A DNA stretch of 64,000 nucleotides from DASRDU01 sp035652435 (GTDB lineage Bacteria > Acidobacteriota > Blastocatellia > RBC074): contig DASRDU010000061.1 in NCBI GenBank assembly GCA_035652435.1, positions 44,458 through 108,457 on the forward strand, written 5' to 3'. Each line of letters begins with the position of its first letter. Within the stretch, counting starts at the first letter, position 1. Below, piece by piece: positions 17,209 to 26,506 of this stretch. The notes under the pieces were generated by a model. That model was given only the letters and a program-made list of their open reading frames with translations. It was not told the origin of the DNA and ran no database searches. Position numbers and translations under genes: made by a program.

Positions 17209-19089
17209 ATGTCAAAAGCAGGCTGGCTGGATCGGATGCAGGTAATTTCCCCCTGCGCAGCCCCGTGGGAGCAGATGAACGGCAATGAGCAGAAACGCTA
17301 CTGCTCCGAGTGCCGGAAGCACGTTTACGACTTTTCGCGGATGACCCGGCGCGAGGTCGAAGCCCTTGTCATCAATTCCGGGGTCAGTCTGTGCGCGCGG
17401 ACGACGCGCAATCCTGACGGCACGCTCCAGACCCGCGAAGCGCCCGCTGAAAACACTCCTGATTACTACTTCATCACCCGGCGACCTTCGCCGCTCGTGA
17501 TCGCGGCGGCGGCGGCGGCGCTGGGCCTCGGGGCTGCGGGACTCACCCTGCCGCCGCTGCCCGCGCTGGCCGCGGCTTCAGCCGTGACCGACCAGAAGTC
17601 GAAAAAGAAGGATGACCGCGCGCACCCCGGCGGCGCAATGGCCGGACTTTTCGGCTCGGTCATTGATGAGGCCGAGGCCGGGATCGCCGGTGCGACGCTG
17701 ACGCTCGTCTCCCTGAAAACCGGCGAAGTCCGCCGGCTCGTGACCGATGAGGACGGCTTCTACCGCTTCAGCAGTCTGCCGCCGGGCGCTTATTCGCTCA
17801 AAGTCGTGGCCGGCGAATACATGAGGTCCGAGTTCGCCGAAATCCGCCTGACAACTCAGGCGAAGCGGATGGACGTAACCCTGCGCGTCCCGGTGATGGG
17901 CAAAATGGGCATCCCGCAGATCCCACTCCGCGCGCTCTACCGCGACAGCGACCTGATCGTCACGGCCAGAGTCGGCGAAGTGACGGAAGTGGAAAAGAAA
18001 GAGTTCGACAGGCTTTTGAAAATCAATCTGCTCATCACTTCGGTTTTGAAAGGCGAGGTGACTGATCAGGTGGTTGATGTTTATGACCATGTCTACAGCC
18101 GCGAAACGGGCAGATTCACGCCCGGCGACCACCTGCTGCTTTTCCTTGAGGAGTGCCAGCCGCGCGAGGGTGAAAAGAGCAGAGGCGGTTACGAAGTCAG
18201 CGGCTGGCAGTCGGGCTTCAAGCGGATTCCTGAAGAGGCGACGGCCCCCTGGCGGGATCGGATTCAGGAACTCGGGGCAATGATGCTGGCCGATAAACCT
18301 TCGGCGGCGGAGATCACCGAATGGCTGGTGCGGTGCATCGAAGACCCGGCCACCCGCTGGGAAGGCGCCGCCGACCTGCTCAGGAGTTTCGAGACGTTGC
18401 GGTGGGATCAGGAACAACAGCAACGGATTGAAAAAGAATGTGCGTCGGGGAAATGTGACCAGAATGATGACCCCGGATCGCTGTCCCTTCGCTTGCTGCC
18501 GGGCAGAAGACTCGGGGTAAAAAAAGGCGCCGACCGTTCTCGCTTCGCCATCGCCCTGACCGCAGGGCAGAAGGAGCGCATCGCCGCCGCGCTGTTCCGC
18601 CCTGATCAGATCTCCGACGCGGACCTGCCGCTCGCCGAACTGGTCAGCCACTGGGACGACCCGCGCTTTGTTCCGTACTTCGCGAAACAACTGCGGGCAC
18701 ACGAAGCCAACCCGGACGGGCTCGCTGAACGTCTGGTGGAAATGATCGCTGCCCGGTTGGGAGATCGGGAACTCTCCGGCCTGCTCGAAAAGTACCTGAA
18801 GGAGACCGGCAGGTTTTACGAAGCATCGCAGAATCAGACTGAGGAAACTGCTGATCAGGACGATACCGTAGAAGAGGAGGAGGCCGAGAGCGACGAAACC
18901 ACAGGGCAGGATGAAGAGGAAACCAGGTCCGCCGAACCCGACGCTGAAAAAGAGGCCGAAGCCGCTGCCGCGCGCGGGAAAGCCGTCGCCGCAGCCCGCC
19001 GCCTGATGGTGAGCAGGGCTCTGGCGATCATCGAAAACCGCCTTCAGCACCGCGAGGCTGATTCGCCATCAACACCCGCAGGGAAATAA
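17209..19089 (+). CDS. Membrane protein with carboxypeptidase-regulatory-like domain
   Basis: 626 residues. The N-terminal 80 residues (PCAAPWEQM, RYCSECRKHVYDFSRMT, SLCARTTRNPDG) hold conserved cysteines in a domain frequent in Acidobacteria, probably a small metal-binding fold. One hydrophobic segment follows (about 98-122). Residues about 145-225 form a carboxypeptidase-regulatory-like beta-sandwich (GSVIDEAEAGIAGATLTL, DEDGFYRFSSLPPGAYSLKV). The following 350 residues are soluble and unassigned. The C-terminal 80 are highly acidic (EEEEAESDETTGQDEEE). Function is unknown; the layout suggests an inner-membrane protein with a long extracytoplasmic part. Confidence 0.75.
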   Translation: MSKAGWLDRMQVISPCAAPWEQMNGNEQKRYCSECRKHVYDFSRMTRREVEALVINSGVSLCARTTRNPDGTLQTREAPAENTPDYYFITRRPSPLVIAAAAAALGLGAAGLTLPPLPALAAASAVTDQKSKKKDDRAHPGGAMAGLFGSVIDEAEAGIAGATLTLVSLKTGEVRRLVTDEDGFYRFSSLPPGAYSLKVVAGEYMRSEFAEIRLTTQAKRMDVTLRVPVMGKMGIPQIPLRALYRDSDLIVTARVGEVTEVEKKEFDRLLKINLLITSVLKGEVTDQVVDVYDHVYSRETGRFTPGDHLLLFLEECQPREGEKSRGGYEVSGWQSGFKRIPEEATAPWRDRIQELGAMMLADKPSAAEITEWLVRCIEDPATRWEGAADLLRSFETLRWDQEQQQRIEKECASGKCDQNDDPGSLSLRLLPGRRLGVKKGADRSRFAIALTAGQKERIAAALFRPDQISDADLPLAELVSHWDDPRFVPYFAKQLRAHEANPDGLAERLVEMIAARLGDRELSGLLEKYLKETGRFYEASQNQTEETADQDDTVEEEEAESDETTGQDEEETRSAEPDAEKEAEAAAARGKAVAAARRLMVSRALAIIENRLQHREADSPSTPAGK

Positions 19090-19170
19090 AAAGATCACGC
19101 GCCGGGAAGCCCGCAAGTGGACTCTCCCGGCCCGGCGGGTTTGCCCGAATCAAAACGAACAGGCCGAAAC

Positions 19171-19240
19171 CTTACCGCGAGCGTGAGCGATAATCCCATA
19201 ACGTATCTTTTGCAGGGTTATCACTCGCGCTCGCGGTAAG
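19171..19240. repeat. Long palindrome between convergent genes
   Basis: Two arms of about 25 bases (19171-19196 and 19215-19240) pair with only a few mismatches around an 18-base loop. The outer core is CTTACCGCGAGCG. The arms sit between the converging gene ending at 19089 and the TonB receptor gene ending at 19247, so the element can end both transcripts. A weaker GC-rich hairpin lies at about 19106-19142. The arm sequence resembles the one at 33951-34025. Confidence 0.7.
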
Positions 19241-19246
19241 TTGTTT

Positions 19247-22200
19247 TCAGAAGCTGACCCTCACCCCGAACTGGGCCGCGCGTGGCAGCCCGGTGCCGGT
19301 CGGGATTGACGGCCTGACCGCGCTGGCGCTGCCGAAGCCGTTGCTGATGATCGTCCCGGTCGGCAGTTTTGTGACGCCGGCCAGCACGCGGCCACCGCTC
19401 GCGTCAAGCAGCCCTCCGTCCGATCCGACGGCGAAGCCCGTCGGCAGGCTCGCCAGCGTCGTCAGCGTGCCGTTGAACGGGGTCGAGGGCAGGCCCGCGG
19501 GGCCGACCAGATTCGAGAAGTTGAAGGCATTGAAAACCTGGGCCGTCGCTTCGATCTTCAATCTCTCTTTGATCTTCAGCACGTAAGACAACTGAAAATC
19601 CTGCGAGATGAATGAATCGCCGAATTTGATGTTCTCAGGGATTTCAGGGAGGAACGGGTTCGTCTGGCCGCGCGGCGTCCGTTTGCCCGCGAAGAACGCA
19701 TTGTAATTGCGGATCGCCGCGTTGAGTTCCGCCACGCTGTTGATCCCGCGTCCGACGTCGCCCCGGCGCGTGGTCGGCAGCAGGTCGCCGGTGATGCCGT
19801 CGCCGTTCAGATCCGCCGAGCCGACAAGTGCGTTGACCGGCAGCGAGCTGTTGAAGGTCGAAATCATCGAGAGCCGGAACCCTTTGGGCAGTTCGAGGAT
19901 GCCGTTGAGCGTCAGCCGGTGCCGGCGATCAAATGGGCCGTAGCCGAAGTTGGCCTTCGGGTTGCGATTGACGAGCGCGCCGGCGCCCAGTCCCAGGCCA
20001 TCCGCCGTCGAGGTCTCCAGCTTCGACAGGGCGTAAGACGCGGTGAGCTGGTAGCGTTTCGTGAACCGCTTGTCGTACCTGATGGTCAGCGCCTGGTAGC
20101 GCGAAAAGCCGTCAGACGTGATCAGCGTGATCTGCCGCGTCGGCGCGAGCCCGTCACCGAGCGTGATCGGCGCGCCGTTGCCGGGGAACAGGTTGGCGGC
20201 ATCCACGTCGCGCATGAACTCATGCGCCGTGCGGCTGTAAATCACGTTGACGTCAATCACGCTGTTCCAGGGCAGCTCGCGCTGCACGCCGAAGTTGACC
20301 TGCTGCGAGTAAGGCGTCTGCAGCTGGTTGCTGATCAGCGTGCCGGTGCGCGTGATGTCGAGCGTCGGCGTGGTGAGGGCCGAGGCCGCGACATAAACCG
20401 CCTGACCGGCGCTGATGACCGGCAGGGCATCCTTCAGTTTGACCCCGCTCACGAGGATGGGGGAGAAATCGAAATCCGTCACTCCGTCGCGGTTGAAATC
20501 CACCTTGCCTGAAGTGCCGCTCGTCAGCGAGATGGTGTCATTGCCCGAATTGAATCCGGCCAGCGAAGCGCGCTCGTTGGTCACGAGATTGCTGATCCGC
20601 ATGGCGTAATAGATCCCGCCGCCCAGGCGGAACGAAGTCTTCCCGTCCTTCCACGGATCCCAGGCCACGCCGATGTGCGGCGCGAAGTTGTTTTTATCAA
20701 TCGGCGTCGGCTCGGTGCCGCGCGGCAGGATCGTCTTCACCAGCGCGGGCTTGTCCAGGTCGTTGTTGAGCGGGTGCGTGTCCACCTCGTAACGCACGCC
20801 GTAACTGAGCGTGAGGTTCGGACGCATGCGCCACGCGTCATCAACGTACCACGAAATGCGCGTGTTGCGGTGCGCGTTGTCCGGCGTGCCCGGAATGCGT
20901 TTGCCGTTTTTGTTGCCGATGGTGAAATCAATGAAGGTCTGGTTGAGCAGATCCGCCGGGTTGCGCGAGGCCGGCGCCACGACCGTGATTGAAGGGAAGC
21001 CGTTGACGAAGTTGGTCACGCGCACCCTGCGCCTGACGACGTCCGCCCCGGCGCGCCACGTGTGATTGCCGCCCGTCAAAGTCACGTCGTCGCGGAACTG
21101 GCCGAAGAGTTCAAAGGTGGATTGCGGCGTGATGTTGTCCGGCCCCGAATTGAGCAGCCCGCCGTCGCCTGAGGTGACGATGCGGTAGTTTTCGATTCCG
21201 GGTACGACCACCGCCTGCGCGTCTGCCGGCGGGCGCAGCACGCGGTTTTTGAAATCGGTCAGCGCCGAGCGGAAGCTGTTGGTCAGCCTGGAAGAAAGCA
21301 CCGAATCCAGGCCCCAGACGTATTGATGCGTAGTGTTGGCGTTGATATTCCCGCCCGAAGGCAGCTTGATCCCGCCGAAGCCGCCGAGGCTGGAATTGTC
21401 GTTGCGGCTCCAGCGGAACAGAAAGTCGTTGTTCTTTGAGACATGCCAGTCCGTCCGCACCGTGCTTGAGGTCTCCTCGAACGGGGCCTTGAATGAAGTC
21501 AGCGACGGGAAGTAAGGCGTGCTGATGCCGATGGCCGAATTCTCGTCGGTCTTTTCGTAATTGCCGAACCAGAAGAGGCGGTCTTTGATCACCCGCCCGC
21601 CGAGGCTCCCGCCGTACTGCTTGCGGTCGAAGTCCGGTCTGACGGGCGAGAAACTCGGGCGCGCGGCGTAACCCGACCCGCGCCCGAAAAGGAAGCCGCT
21701 GCCGTGCAGCGCGTTGCTCCCGCGTTTGGTGATGACGTTGACGGCGCCGGTCGCGCTCAGCCCGGCGGAAGTGTCAGAGGAAGAGAGCGAAATCTGGAAT
21801 TCCTGAATGCCTTCCTGCGAAATGTTGATCGTCGTCGTCCCGACGTGTTCGTCCACGGCGTCAACGCCGTCAATCGTGATGCGCGCCTCGCGCCCCGAAC
21901 GGCTGCCGACCGAGATGCCTGTGTAACGGCTCTTGGTCGGGTCGAAAGAGCGGCCCTCCTGAATCTCGACGCCGGGTTGCAGTTTCGCCAGCTCCAGATA
22001 GTTGCGCCCGTTGAGGGGCAGCTCGTTGATCTGCCGTTCATTGACCACGCCGCCGACCGTCGCCTGCTGCGTGTCCACGGCCGCGGCGTCGGCGCCGCTG
22101 ATCTGCACCTGCTCGCTCGTCCCGCCGATTTTCATAGCGACATCCACTTTCGCCGTCTGCCCGACCTCGACGACAACTCGTTCGATGGTGAAATCGGCGA

Positions 22201-22483
22201 AGCCTTTGTTCGCCACAGTCAGCTTGTATTCGCCTGCCTGCAACGTCGGGATGAGAAAGAATCCCTGATCGTTGGCGGTCGCGGTGCGGGTCGCGCCCGT
22301 TGCGCGCGATGTCGCCGTGACGGTCGCGCCAGCCACGACCGCGCCCGTCGGGTCGGTGACGACGCCGGAAATATTGCCGAGAGGTTGCTGTGCCAGCATC
22401 GAACCGCCCAGCCCGATGGCCAGAATCAGGGTGGACAAAAACACCCGCAGACCCACTCGCGGGGTGAAAACACGTGTACTCAT
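19247..22483 (-). CDS. TonB-dependent receptor, Oar-like with regulatory domain
   Basis: 1078 residues from the ATG at 22483. An in-frame ATG six bases earlier sits right against the AGGAGG and is too close, whereas the chosen start has a 7-base spacing. A signal peptide (FLSTLILAIGLGGSMLAQ) precedes a carboxypeptidase-regulatory-like domain (about 35-120: GNISGVVTDPTGAVVAGATV), a plug domain (INELPLNGRNYLELAKLQPG) and a large beta-barrel ending in aromatic residues (QFGVRVSF). This is the Acidobacteria/Myxococcus Oar type of outer-membrane receptor, thought to take up large or complex ligands using TonB energy. The ligand is unknown. No SusD partner is encoded nearby. Confidence 0.9.
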   Translation of the reverse strand: MSTRVFTPRVGLRVFLSTLILAIGLGGSMLAQQPLGNISGVVTDPTGAVVAGATVTATSRATGATRTATANDQGFFLIPTLQAGEYKLTVANKGFADFTIERVVVEVGQTAKVDVAMKIGGTSEQVQISGADAAAVDTQQATVGGVVNERQINELPLNGRNYLELAKLQPGVEIQEGRSFDPTKSRYTGISVGSRSGREARITIDGVDAVDEHVGTTTINISQEGIQEFQISLSSSDTSAGLSATGAVNVITKRGSNALHGSGFLFGRGSGYAARPSFSPVRPDFDRKQYGGSLGGRVIKDRLFWFGNYEKTDENSAIGISTPYFPSLTSFKAPFEETSSTVRTDWHVSKNNDFLFRWSRNDNSSLGGFGGIKLPSGGNINANTTHQYVWGLDSVLSSRLTNSFRSALTDFKNRVLRPPADAQAVVVPGIENYRIVTSGDGGLLNSGPDNITPQSTFELFGQFRDDVTLTGGNHTWRAGADVVRRRVRVTNFVNGFPSITVVAPASRNPADLLNQTFIDFTIGNKNGKRIPGTPDNAHRNTRISWYVDDAWRMRPNLTLSYGVRYEVDTHPLNNDLDKPALVKTILPRGTEPTPIDKNNFAPHIGVAWDPWKDGKTSFRLGGGIYYAMRISNLVTNERASLAGFNSGNDTISLTSGTSGKVDFNRDGVTDFDFSPILVSGVKLKDALPVISAGQAVYVAASALTTPTLDITRTGTLISNQLQTPYSQQVNFGVQRELPWNSVIDVNVIYSRTAHEFMRDVDAANLFPGNGAPITLGDGLAPTRQITLITSDGFSRYQALTIRYDKRFTKRYQLTASYALSKLETSTADGLGLGAGALVNRNPKANFGYGPFDRRHRLTLNGILELPKGFRLSMISTFNSSLPVNALVGSADLNGDGITGDLLPTTRRGDVGRGINSVAELNAAIRNYNAFFAGKRTPRGQTNPFLPEIPENIKFGDSFISQDFQLSYVLKIKERLKIEATAQVFNAFNFSNLVGPAGLPSTPFNGTLTTLASLPTGFAVGSDGGLLDASGGRVLAGVTKLPTGTIISNGFGSASAVRPSIPTGTGLPRAAQFGVRVSF

Positions 22484-22694
22484 AAACATCCCTCCTAAGG
22501 ATTGTCCCGCAACCCGTCAGGTCGCAGGTGATTTTGCCGACGGCTCCTGTGGTGAGCCTCAGGCATAACTTCGCAGGAAATGCTTTGTCCTCAGCCCAGC
22601 TGCTTGATCTGTAATTTAGTAGTGTTGATAGCTGCGAGATTGTAACCTGGCGGGAGCCGATTGTTGTATGTTCGGGGATGGCCGCTCCGGGAAT

Positions 22695-23213
22695 TTATCG
22701 GGCTCCTGCCAGCGACCGCGCCTGCCTTTCCAATTCTCTGGAATATATTCCAGCTTCCTCACTCCCCTCAGCCGGCGACCAGGGAGAGAAGTTTTTCGCC
22801 GACTCTTCGACATACCCGCCCGCCGGGTGCCCCTTCACTTCGTAAATCACCGTGTCTTCCAGCGCAATGAGCGTGTGCCAGATGTTCGGAGCCACGTCCA
22901 TCCCGAAAACCCCGCGCGCGGCATCGAGGACGCGGCTCTCAGCGTGAATCACGCCGCCATCGTCGTCGAAAATCAGCAGGGCCAGGGTGCCGCGCAGCAC
23001 GATGAAACCTTCGCTGTTGTGTTCGCTCACGTGGCGGTGCGGGCGAATATAGGTTCCCACCTTCAGCGCGTTGAGCATGCGGTGGCAGTGTTCCCAGTCG
23101 CCCTCGTGCAGGCGAAGAATGGCCCTCTTGCGCGCCGACTGAGCCGCCCTGATCAGCAGTTCATCCAGCAGCCGGTCGTCAATGATCTGAATTTTTCTGT
23201 CACTCATGGCCAC
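22695..23213 (-). CDS. WbuC family cupin-fold metalloprotein
   Basis: 172 residues. The cupin motif GTYIRPHRHVSEHNSEGFIV gives the H-x-H ... E metal ligands, and APNIWHTLIALEDTVIYEVK gives the last histidine. The N-terminal helical lead and ARKRAILRLHEG match the WbuC family, often found in O-antigen clusters though its reaction is undefined. Here there is no O-antigen cluster. The C-terminal 40 residues (SAKNFSPWSPAEGS onward) are typical of the family. It lies 211 bases beyond the TonB receptor gene and is divergent from the gene at 23315. Confidence 0.8.
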   Translation of the reverse strand: MAMSDRKIQIIDDRLLDELLIRAAQSARKRAILRLHEGDWEHCHRMLNALKVGTYIRPHRHVSEHNSEGFIVLRGTLALLIFDDDGGVIHAESRVLDAARGVFGMDVAPNIWHTLIALEDTVIYEVKGHPAGGYVEESAKNFSPWSPAEGSEEAGIYSRELERQARSLAGAR

Positions 23214-23314
23214 AGAATCTAAAGCTTCCTTGTCTTTTCCACAATCACCGCGGACAATGACCGCCGGTCGAGCCCCGAGCCTTTGCCCGGCCAGTTCTCA
23301 GAAGAGGATTCGTT

Positions 23315-23887
23315 ATGCTGAAACGCCTGCTGGACAAGTTGAAATCCGGCGCCAGTCAGCCGGCGCGCATGCCGGAGGTGGACGAGCGGTCTGATCTGGA
23401 AGACGTTTTCAGTCAGGCCAGAAAGGCCGCAGCCGGTGAAGGGGAGACGCCGCCGGACGCGTCCGGTCGCCACGTCATCATCGTGACGCCGGGCCGCCTG
23501 CTTATGGCTCACCCCTGTCCCTCGCCGGGTTCGATGCCGAGAGAGCAGGTGGCTCAGATCAAGCAGATGATGCCTCCCACTGTGAAGAGAAATGTCGCGG
23601 TCATCTCTTACACCGAACCCGAGGCCGTACTGGCCGACATCACCAGGGCGATTCCATTCATAGGCATGCTGATGGGGCTCGCTTACATCGGCCATGCGGT
23701 CTGGATCTTTGAAGGCCACGCATCGGCCCTCGCCGCCGGGTGCAGGGATGCTGACGTACTGATCGTGGACAGCGCGATGGCCCCCTTCCTGGCCGCTGAC
23801 CTGAAGGCCGTTGTTTCAGCCGTCATGCGCCGCCCTGAAATCTACCTCCACGACCGGGCCACTTTTTCACTGCGCAAATTCGCCTGA
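23315..23887 (+). CDS. Hypothetical protein
   Basis: 190 residues with no recognised family. The first 50 are charged and likely disordered (ARKAAAGEGETPPDASG). The remainder alternates beta strands and helices in a Rossmann-like rhythm: HVIIVTPGRLLMAHPCP, RNVAVISYTEPEAVLADIT, AVWIFEGHASALAAGCRDAD, VLIVDSAM and an end with EIYLHDRATFSLRKF. The segment AIPFIGMLMGLAYIGHAVWIF is hydrophobic and could lie buried or at a membrane. There is no signal peptide. It is followed 33 bases later by the AlkZ-like gene, so the two may be one transcript. Confidence 0.65.
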   Translation: MLKRLLDKLKSGASQPARMPEVDERSDLEDVFSQARKAAAGEGETPPDASGRHVIIVTPGRLLMAHPCPSPGSMPREQVAQIKQMMPPTVKRNVAVISYTEPEAVLADITRAIPFIGMLMGLAYIGHAVWIFEGHASALAAGCRDADVLIVDSAMAPFLAADLKAVVSAVMRRPEIYLHDRATFSLRKFA

Positions 23888-23920
23888 CCTCTCACCCGAC
23901 CGACAACCACACAGTCGCTT

Positions 23921-24742
23921 ATGCTACCCCCGGAAATCGAAGAGTACCGCGACCACACGTGGCAGCGCGACCCGACGCTGCGAATTGAGACCGCCCAGCA
24001 GGCCGAAGCCTTCATTGAGCGCGTCGGCTTCTGCTCGACGCTCACCGATTCGCGCCGGCCCGGCCCCTCGCTTTACGTCGCATTCTGCGGCCGGCGCGAC
24101 GCCGTAATGCCGCGCAACGTCCAGAAAGACCCCGAAGCCTCGGGCACGTGGCTGCTCAAGGACGAACTCGTGCAACGCGGGCGCGCCTGGTACGGCAAGC
24201 TGGCGCGCGGCAAGGCGATGTTTTTAGCCCCGCGCCTGATCCCGCACTTCTTCGCCCTCTGGGGCGTCAGCAAACGCGAGGAGAAGCGGCTGCTCAGTAA
24301 GGATGCCCAGGCCATTCTGAAAGTGCTGCGCAAGGAATGGGAGATGGCGACCGCGGATTTGCGCGAGGAATCCGGCGTCAGGGATCGCAAACGATTCAGC
24401 CGGGCGATTGACGAATTGCAGGCCGCGATGATCGTCATCCCGAGCGAAGTGGTTTACGTCCCGAAATTCACTTACATCTGGACGCTCGCCGAAGGGCGCT
24501 TTGCGGAGCATCTGGTGGCGAAGAAGACGGACAACGCGCTCCGCGAAATCGCCCGCTGTTTTTTGCGGGGCGCCGGAATGACCGTGCCGGGCGAACTGGC
24601 GAAGGTGACCGGCCTGTCACGGCCAGATGCCGGGAAAGGCAACCGCGCGCTCGTGGCCGAAGGCTTTGCGGTGTCGCCTTCAACCGGCACTTACCTGCTG
24701 GCCGATCTTGAAGCCCGCTTGCAGGAAACAGGCGGATACTGA
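23921..24742 (+). CDS. AlkZ/YcaQ-related winged-helix protein
   Basis: 273 residues. The sequence resembles the winged-helix repeats of the AlkZ/YcaQ family, which in Streptomyces and E. coli removes interstrand DNA crosslinks. Support comes from LSKDAQAILKVLRKEWEMAT, DRKRFSRAIDELQAAMIVI and REIARCFLRGAGMTVPGELAKVTGL. It is shorter than full AlkZ (about 370-400 residues), and I do not see the catalytic QxQ/QxD motif clearly. It may therefore be a relative with DNA binding but another role. Assignment is tentative. Confidence 0.6.
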   Translation: MLPPEIEEYRDHTWQRDPTLRIETAQQAEAFIERVGFCSTLTDSRRPGPSLYVAFCGRRDAVMPRNVQKDPEASGTWLLKDELVQRGRAWYGKLARGKAMFLAPRLIPHFFALWGVSKREEKRLLSKDAQAILKVLRKEWEMATADLREESGVRDRKRFSRAIDELQAAMIVIPSEVVYVPKFTYIWTLAEGRFAEHLVAKKTDNALREIARCFLRGAGMTVPGELAKVTGLSRPDAGKGNRALVAEGFAVSPSTGTYLLADLEARLQETGGY

Positions 24743-24786
24743 TCTGGTCTGATGTGTCTGATGAAGGGCCATACCGTGACAGAGAT

Positions 24787-26283
24787 TTACGCGAACATTC
24801 GCCTGTAATGCCTGTACCAGTCGCTCTGGAACACTTCGTCAGGGTCGTATTTCAGCTTGAGCTTCAGAAACTCTCCGAACTGCGGGTAACACTTCTCGAC
24901 CTGCTCCCTGGTGGCCCAGCGGTGGTAAGTGAGGTAGTAACTGCCGCCGTGATTGATGGCGATGTCAATCAGGCTTCTGAATGCGGCCGCGGCTTCTTCG
25001 ACCTTCGGCGGCGTGTGGTCAATGTGGAGGTTGAAGATGATGCAGGCCCAGGGCTCGCGCGCCCAGGCGAGGAAGCTTTCGTCGTCCCTTTCGATCAGCC
25101 GTACCGTCCCGTAAATCACGTTGGCCTTGCGCCGCTTTAACTCCTCGCGCGCCTCTTCCATAAAGCTGATGAGCGACGCGCGCGGGACGTAAAGCTCGGT
25201 GATCATCTCAGAACCCTTAGCCCTCGCGTGCAGCCGGCGGTCCAGCTCTTCGTGGTAGTTGTCCTTGTAAGCCGCAGACAGCTGCGAATCAGACCAGTAA
25301 ATCTGCCCGGAGGTTTCGAGGTAACGCTTCGTGTAAACCTCGAAGGCGCGGCGCTTGTATTTGTGCGTGTAGTAAGTGAGCTTCGCCCAGTCGTCGGGGT
25401 GAAAGCGGATCTGGTTCTGCGTGATCGGCGTCGCCGGGTCAACGGGTCGGTAACAGGAGAAAACTCCGCGACGCATAAAGCTGTCACGATTGCTGTCAGT
25501 CGCATACTGGAAATCTCCGTAAAGGTAGCCGTCAGCGATTCGCTGCTCGAACATCTGGGGGATGTCCCTTAGATCACGAATCTCGACGACGCGCTGCACC
25601 TTCTTCCGCCCCCACAACCGCAACTTCACTGAAGTCACCACCCCAAACAGCCCGTAGCCGCCGATCACGAGCCGGAAGAGTTCCGGGTTCTCCTGCCGAC
25701 TGCACCCGCGAATTTCGCCCGCGTGATCCACGAGCGTGAATGACTCCACCTGATCAATGATCGGCTTGAGCTTCAGCCCGCGCCCGTGAACGTTGGAAGC
25801 GAGCGCGCCGCCGATGCTCAGACGATCCGCGCCGGTCTGCTTCTGCATAATGCCCCAGTTCGTCTGCTGGTCTTTCTGGGCTTCGGTCAGGTAGCCGAGC
25901 AGTTCCGGCCATTCAATCCCGGCTTCGACTTCGATGACGCCCCGGTTGCGATCAAGGCTGAGGACGCGATTGAGGCCGGTCATGTCAACCAGCGCGGTGG
26001 CGGTGCCGAACTGCTGCCCGCCCATCGAATGGCGGCGGCCACAGATGCTGACGGCCTTTCCGGCAGATTTTGCGCCGAGGACTGCCACCCTCAATTCATC
26101 AACCGATTTCGGCCTGAGGACGCGATCAACAATCGTTCTGTTGAGCTGCGAGTGGATGTCGTTGACGACCATCCCGCTGATCCCTTCATCCTGCGGAATT
26201 CTGACCGTGCAGGAACGCAGCCCCGCCGGCACCAGCGCGAAAGCCGAACCGAGTTTCAGAAAATCACGTCGTGTCGGTGTCAT
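24787..26283 (-). CDS. Tat-exported FAD-linked oxidoreductase
   Basis: 498 residues from the ATG at 26283, which follows a GGAGGAG site. TRRDFLKLGSAFALVPAG is a twin-arginine signal. The FAD_binding_4 (VAO/PCMH-type) domain is seen in VLRPKSVDELRVAVLGAKSA, CGRRHSMGGQQF and the phosphate-binding IGGALASNVHGRG. H in GRRHSMGG is the residue that often carries covalent FAD. The C-terminal half is a substrate domain with no assigned specificity. Relatives oxidise sugars, lactones or alcohols. It is followed downstream by no close partner gene. Confidence 0.85.
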   Translation of the reverse strand: MTPTRRDFLKLGSAFALVPAGLRSCTVRIPQDEGISGMVVNDIHSQLNRTIVDRVLRPKSVDELRVAVLGAKSAGKAVSICGRRHSMGGQQFGTATALVDMTGLNRVLSLDRNRGVIEVEAGIEWPELLGYLTEAQKDQQTNWGIMQKQTGADRLSIGGALASNVHGRGLKLKPIIDQVESFTLVDHAGEIRGCSRQENPELFRLVIGGYGLFGVVTSVKLRLWGRKKVQRVVEIRDLRDIPQMFEQRIADGYLYGDFQYATDSNRDSFMRRGVFSCYRPVDPATPITQNQIRFHPDDWAKLTYYTHKYKRRAFEVYTKRYLETSGQIYWSDSQLSAAYKDNYHEELDRRLHARAKGSEMITELYVPRASLISFMEEAREELKRRKANVIYGTVRLIERDDESFLAWAREPWACIIFNLHIDHTPPKVEEAAAAFRSLIDIAINHGGSYYLTYHRWATREQVEKCYPQFGEFLKLKLKYDPDEVFQSDWYRHYRRMFA

Positions 26284-26446
26284 GGCACACTCCTCCCAGG
26301 GTGGTGATACAGGCGCTTCGGCCTGCACCAATGATCATTTGTATCGTTGATGTCGCAGAGTGTATGGCGGGAGGATGATGAATAGTTCAGAGGTGTGGCA
26401 CTTTTCAGATTGTCACAGCATTCAGCATTCAGGGGCAGAAGAAAAT

Positions 26447-26481
26447 GGGGGTGCTGCGAAAGATGATTTCGCAGCACCCCC
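26447..26481 (-). terminator. Strong hairpin downstream of aconitase
   Basis: A perfect 15-bp stem (GGGGGTGCTGCGAAA with its complement) has a GATGA loop. It lies 26 bases beyond the aconitase stop codon on the minus strand, and read on that strand it is followed by a T-containing CATTTTC tract. Confidence 0.8.
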
Positions 26482-26506
26482 ACGCGCTTTATCACTTTGC
26501 CGATTT

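Noticed and set aside
17578..19050. 490-codon minus-strand frame opposite the regulatory-domain protein
   Set aside because: Shadow of the plus-strand gene; no start signal or motif.
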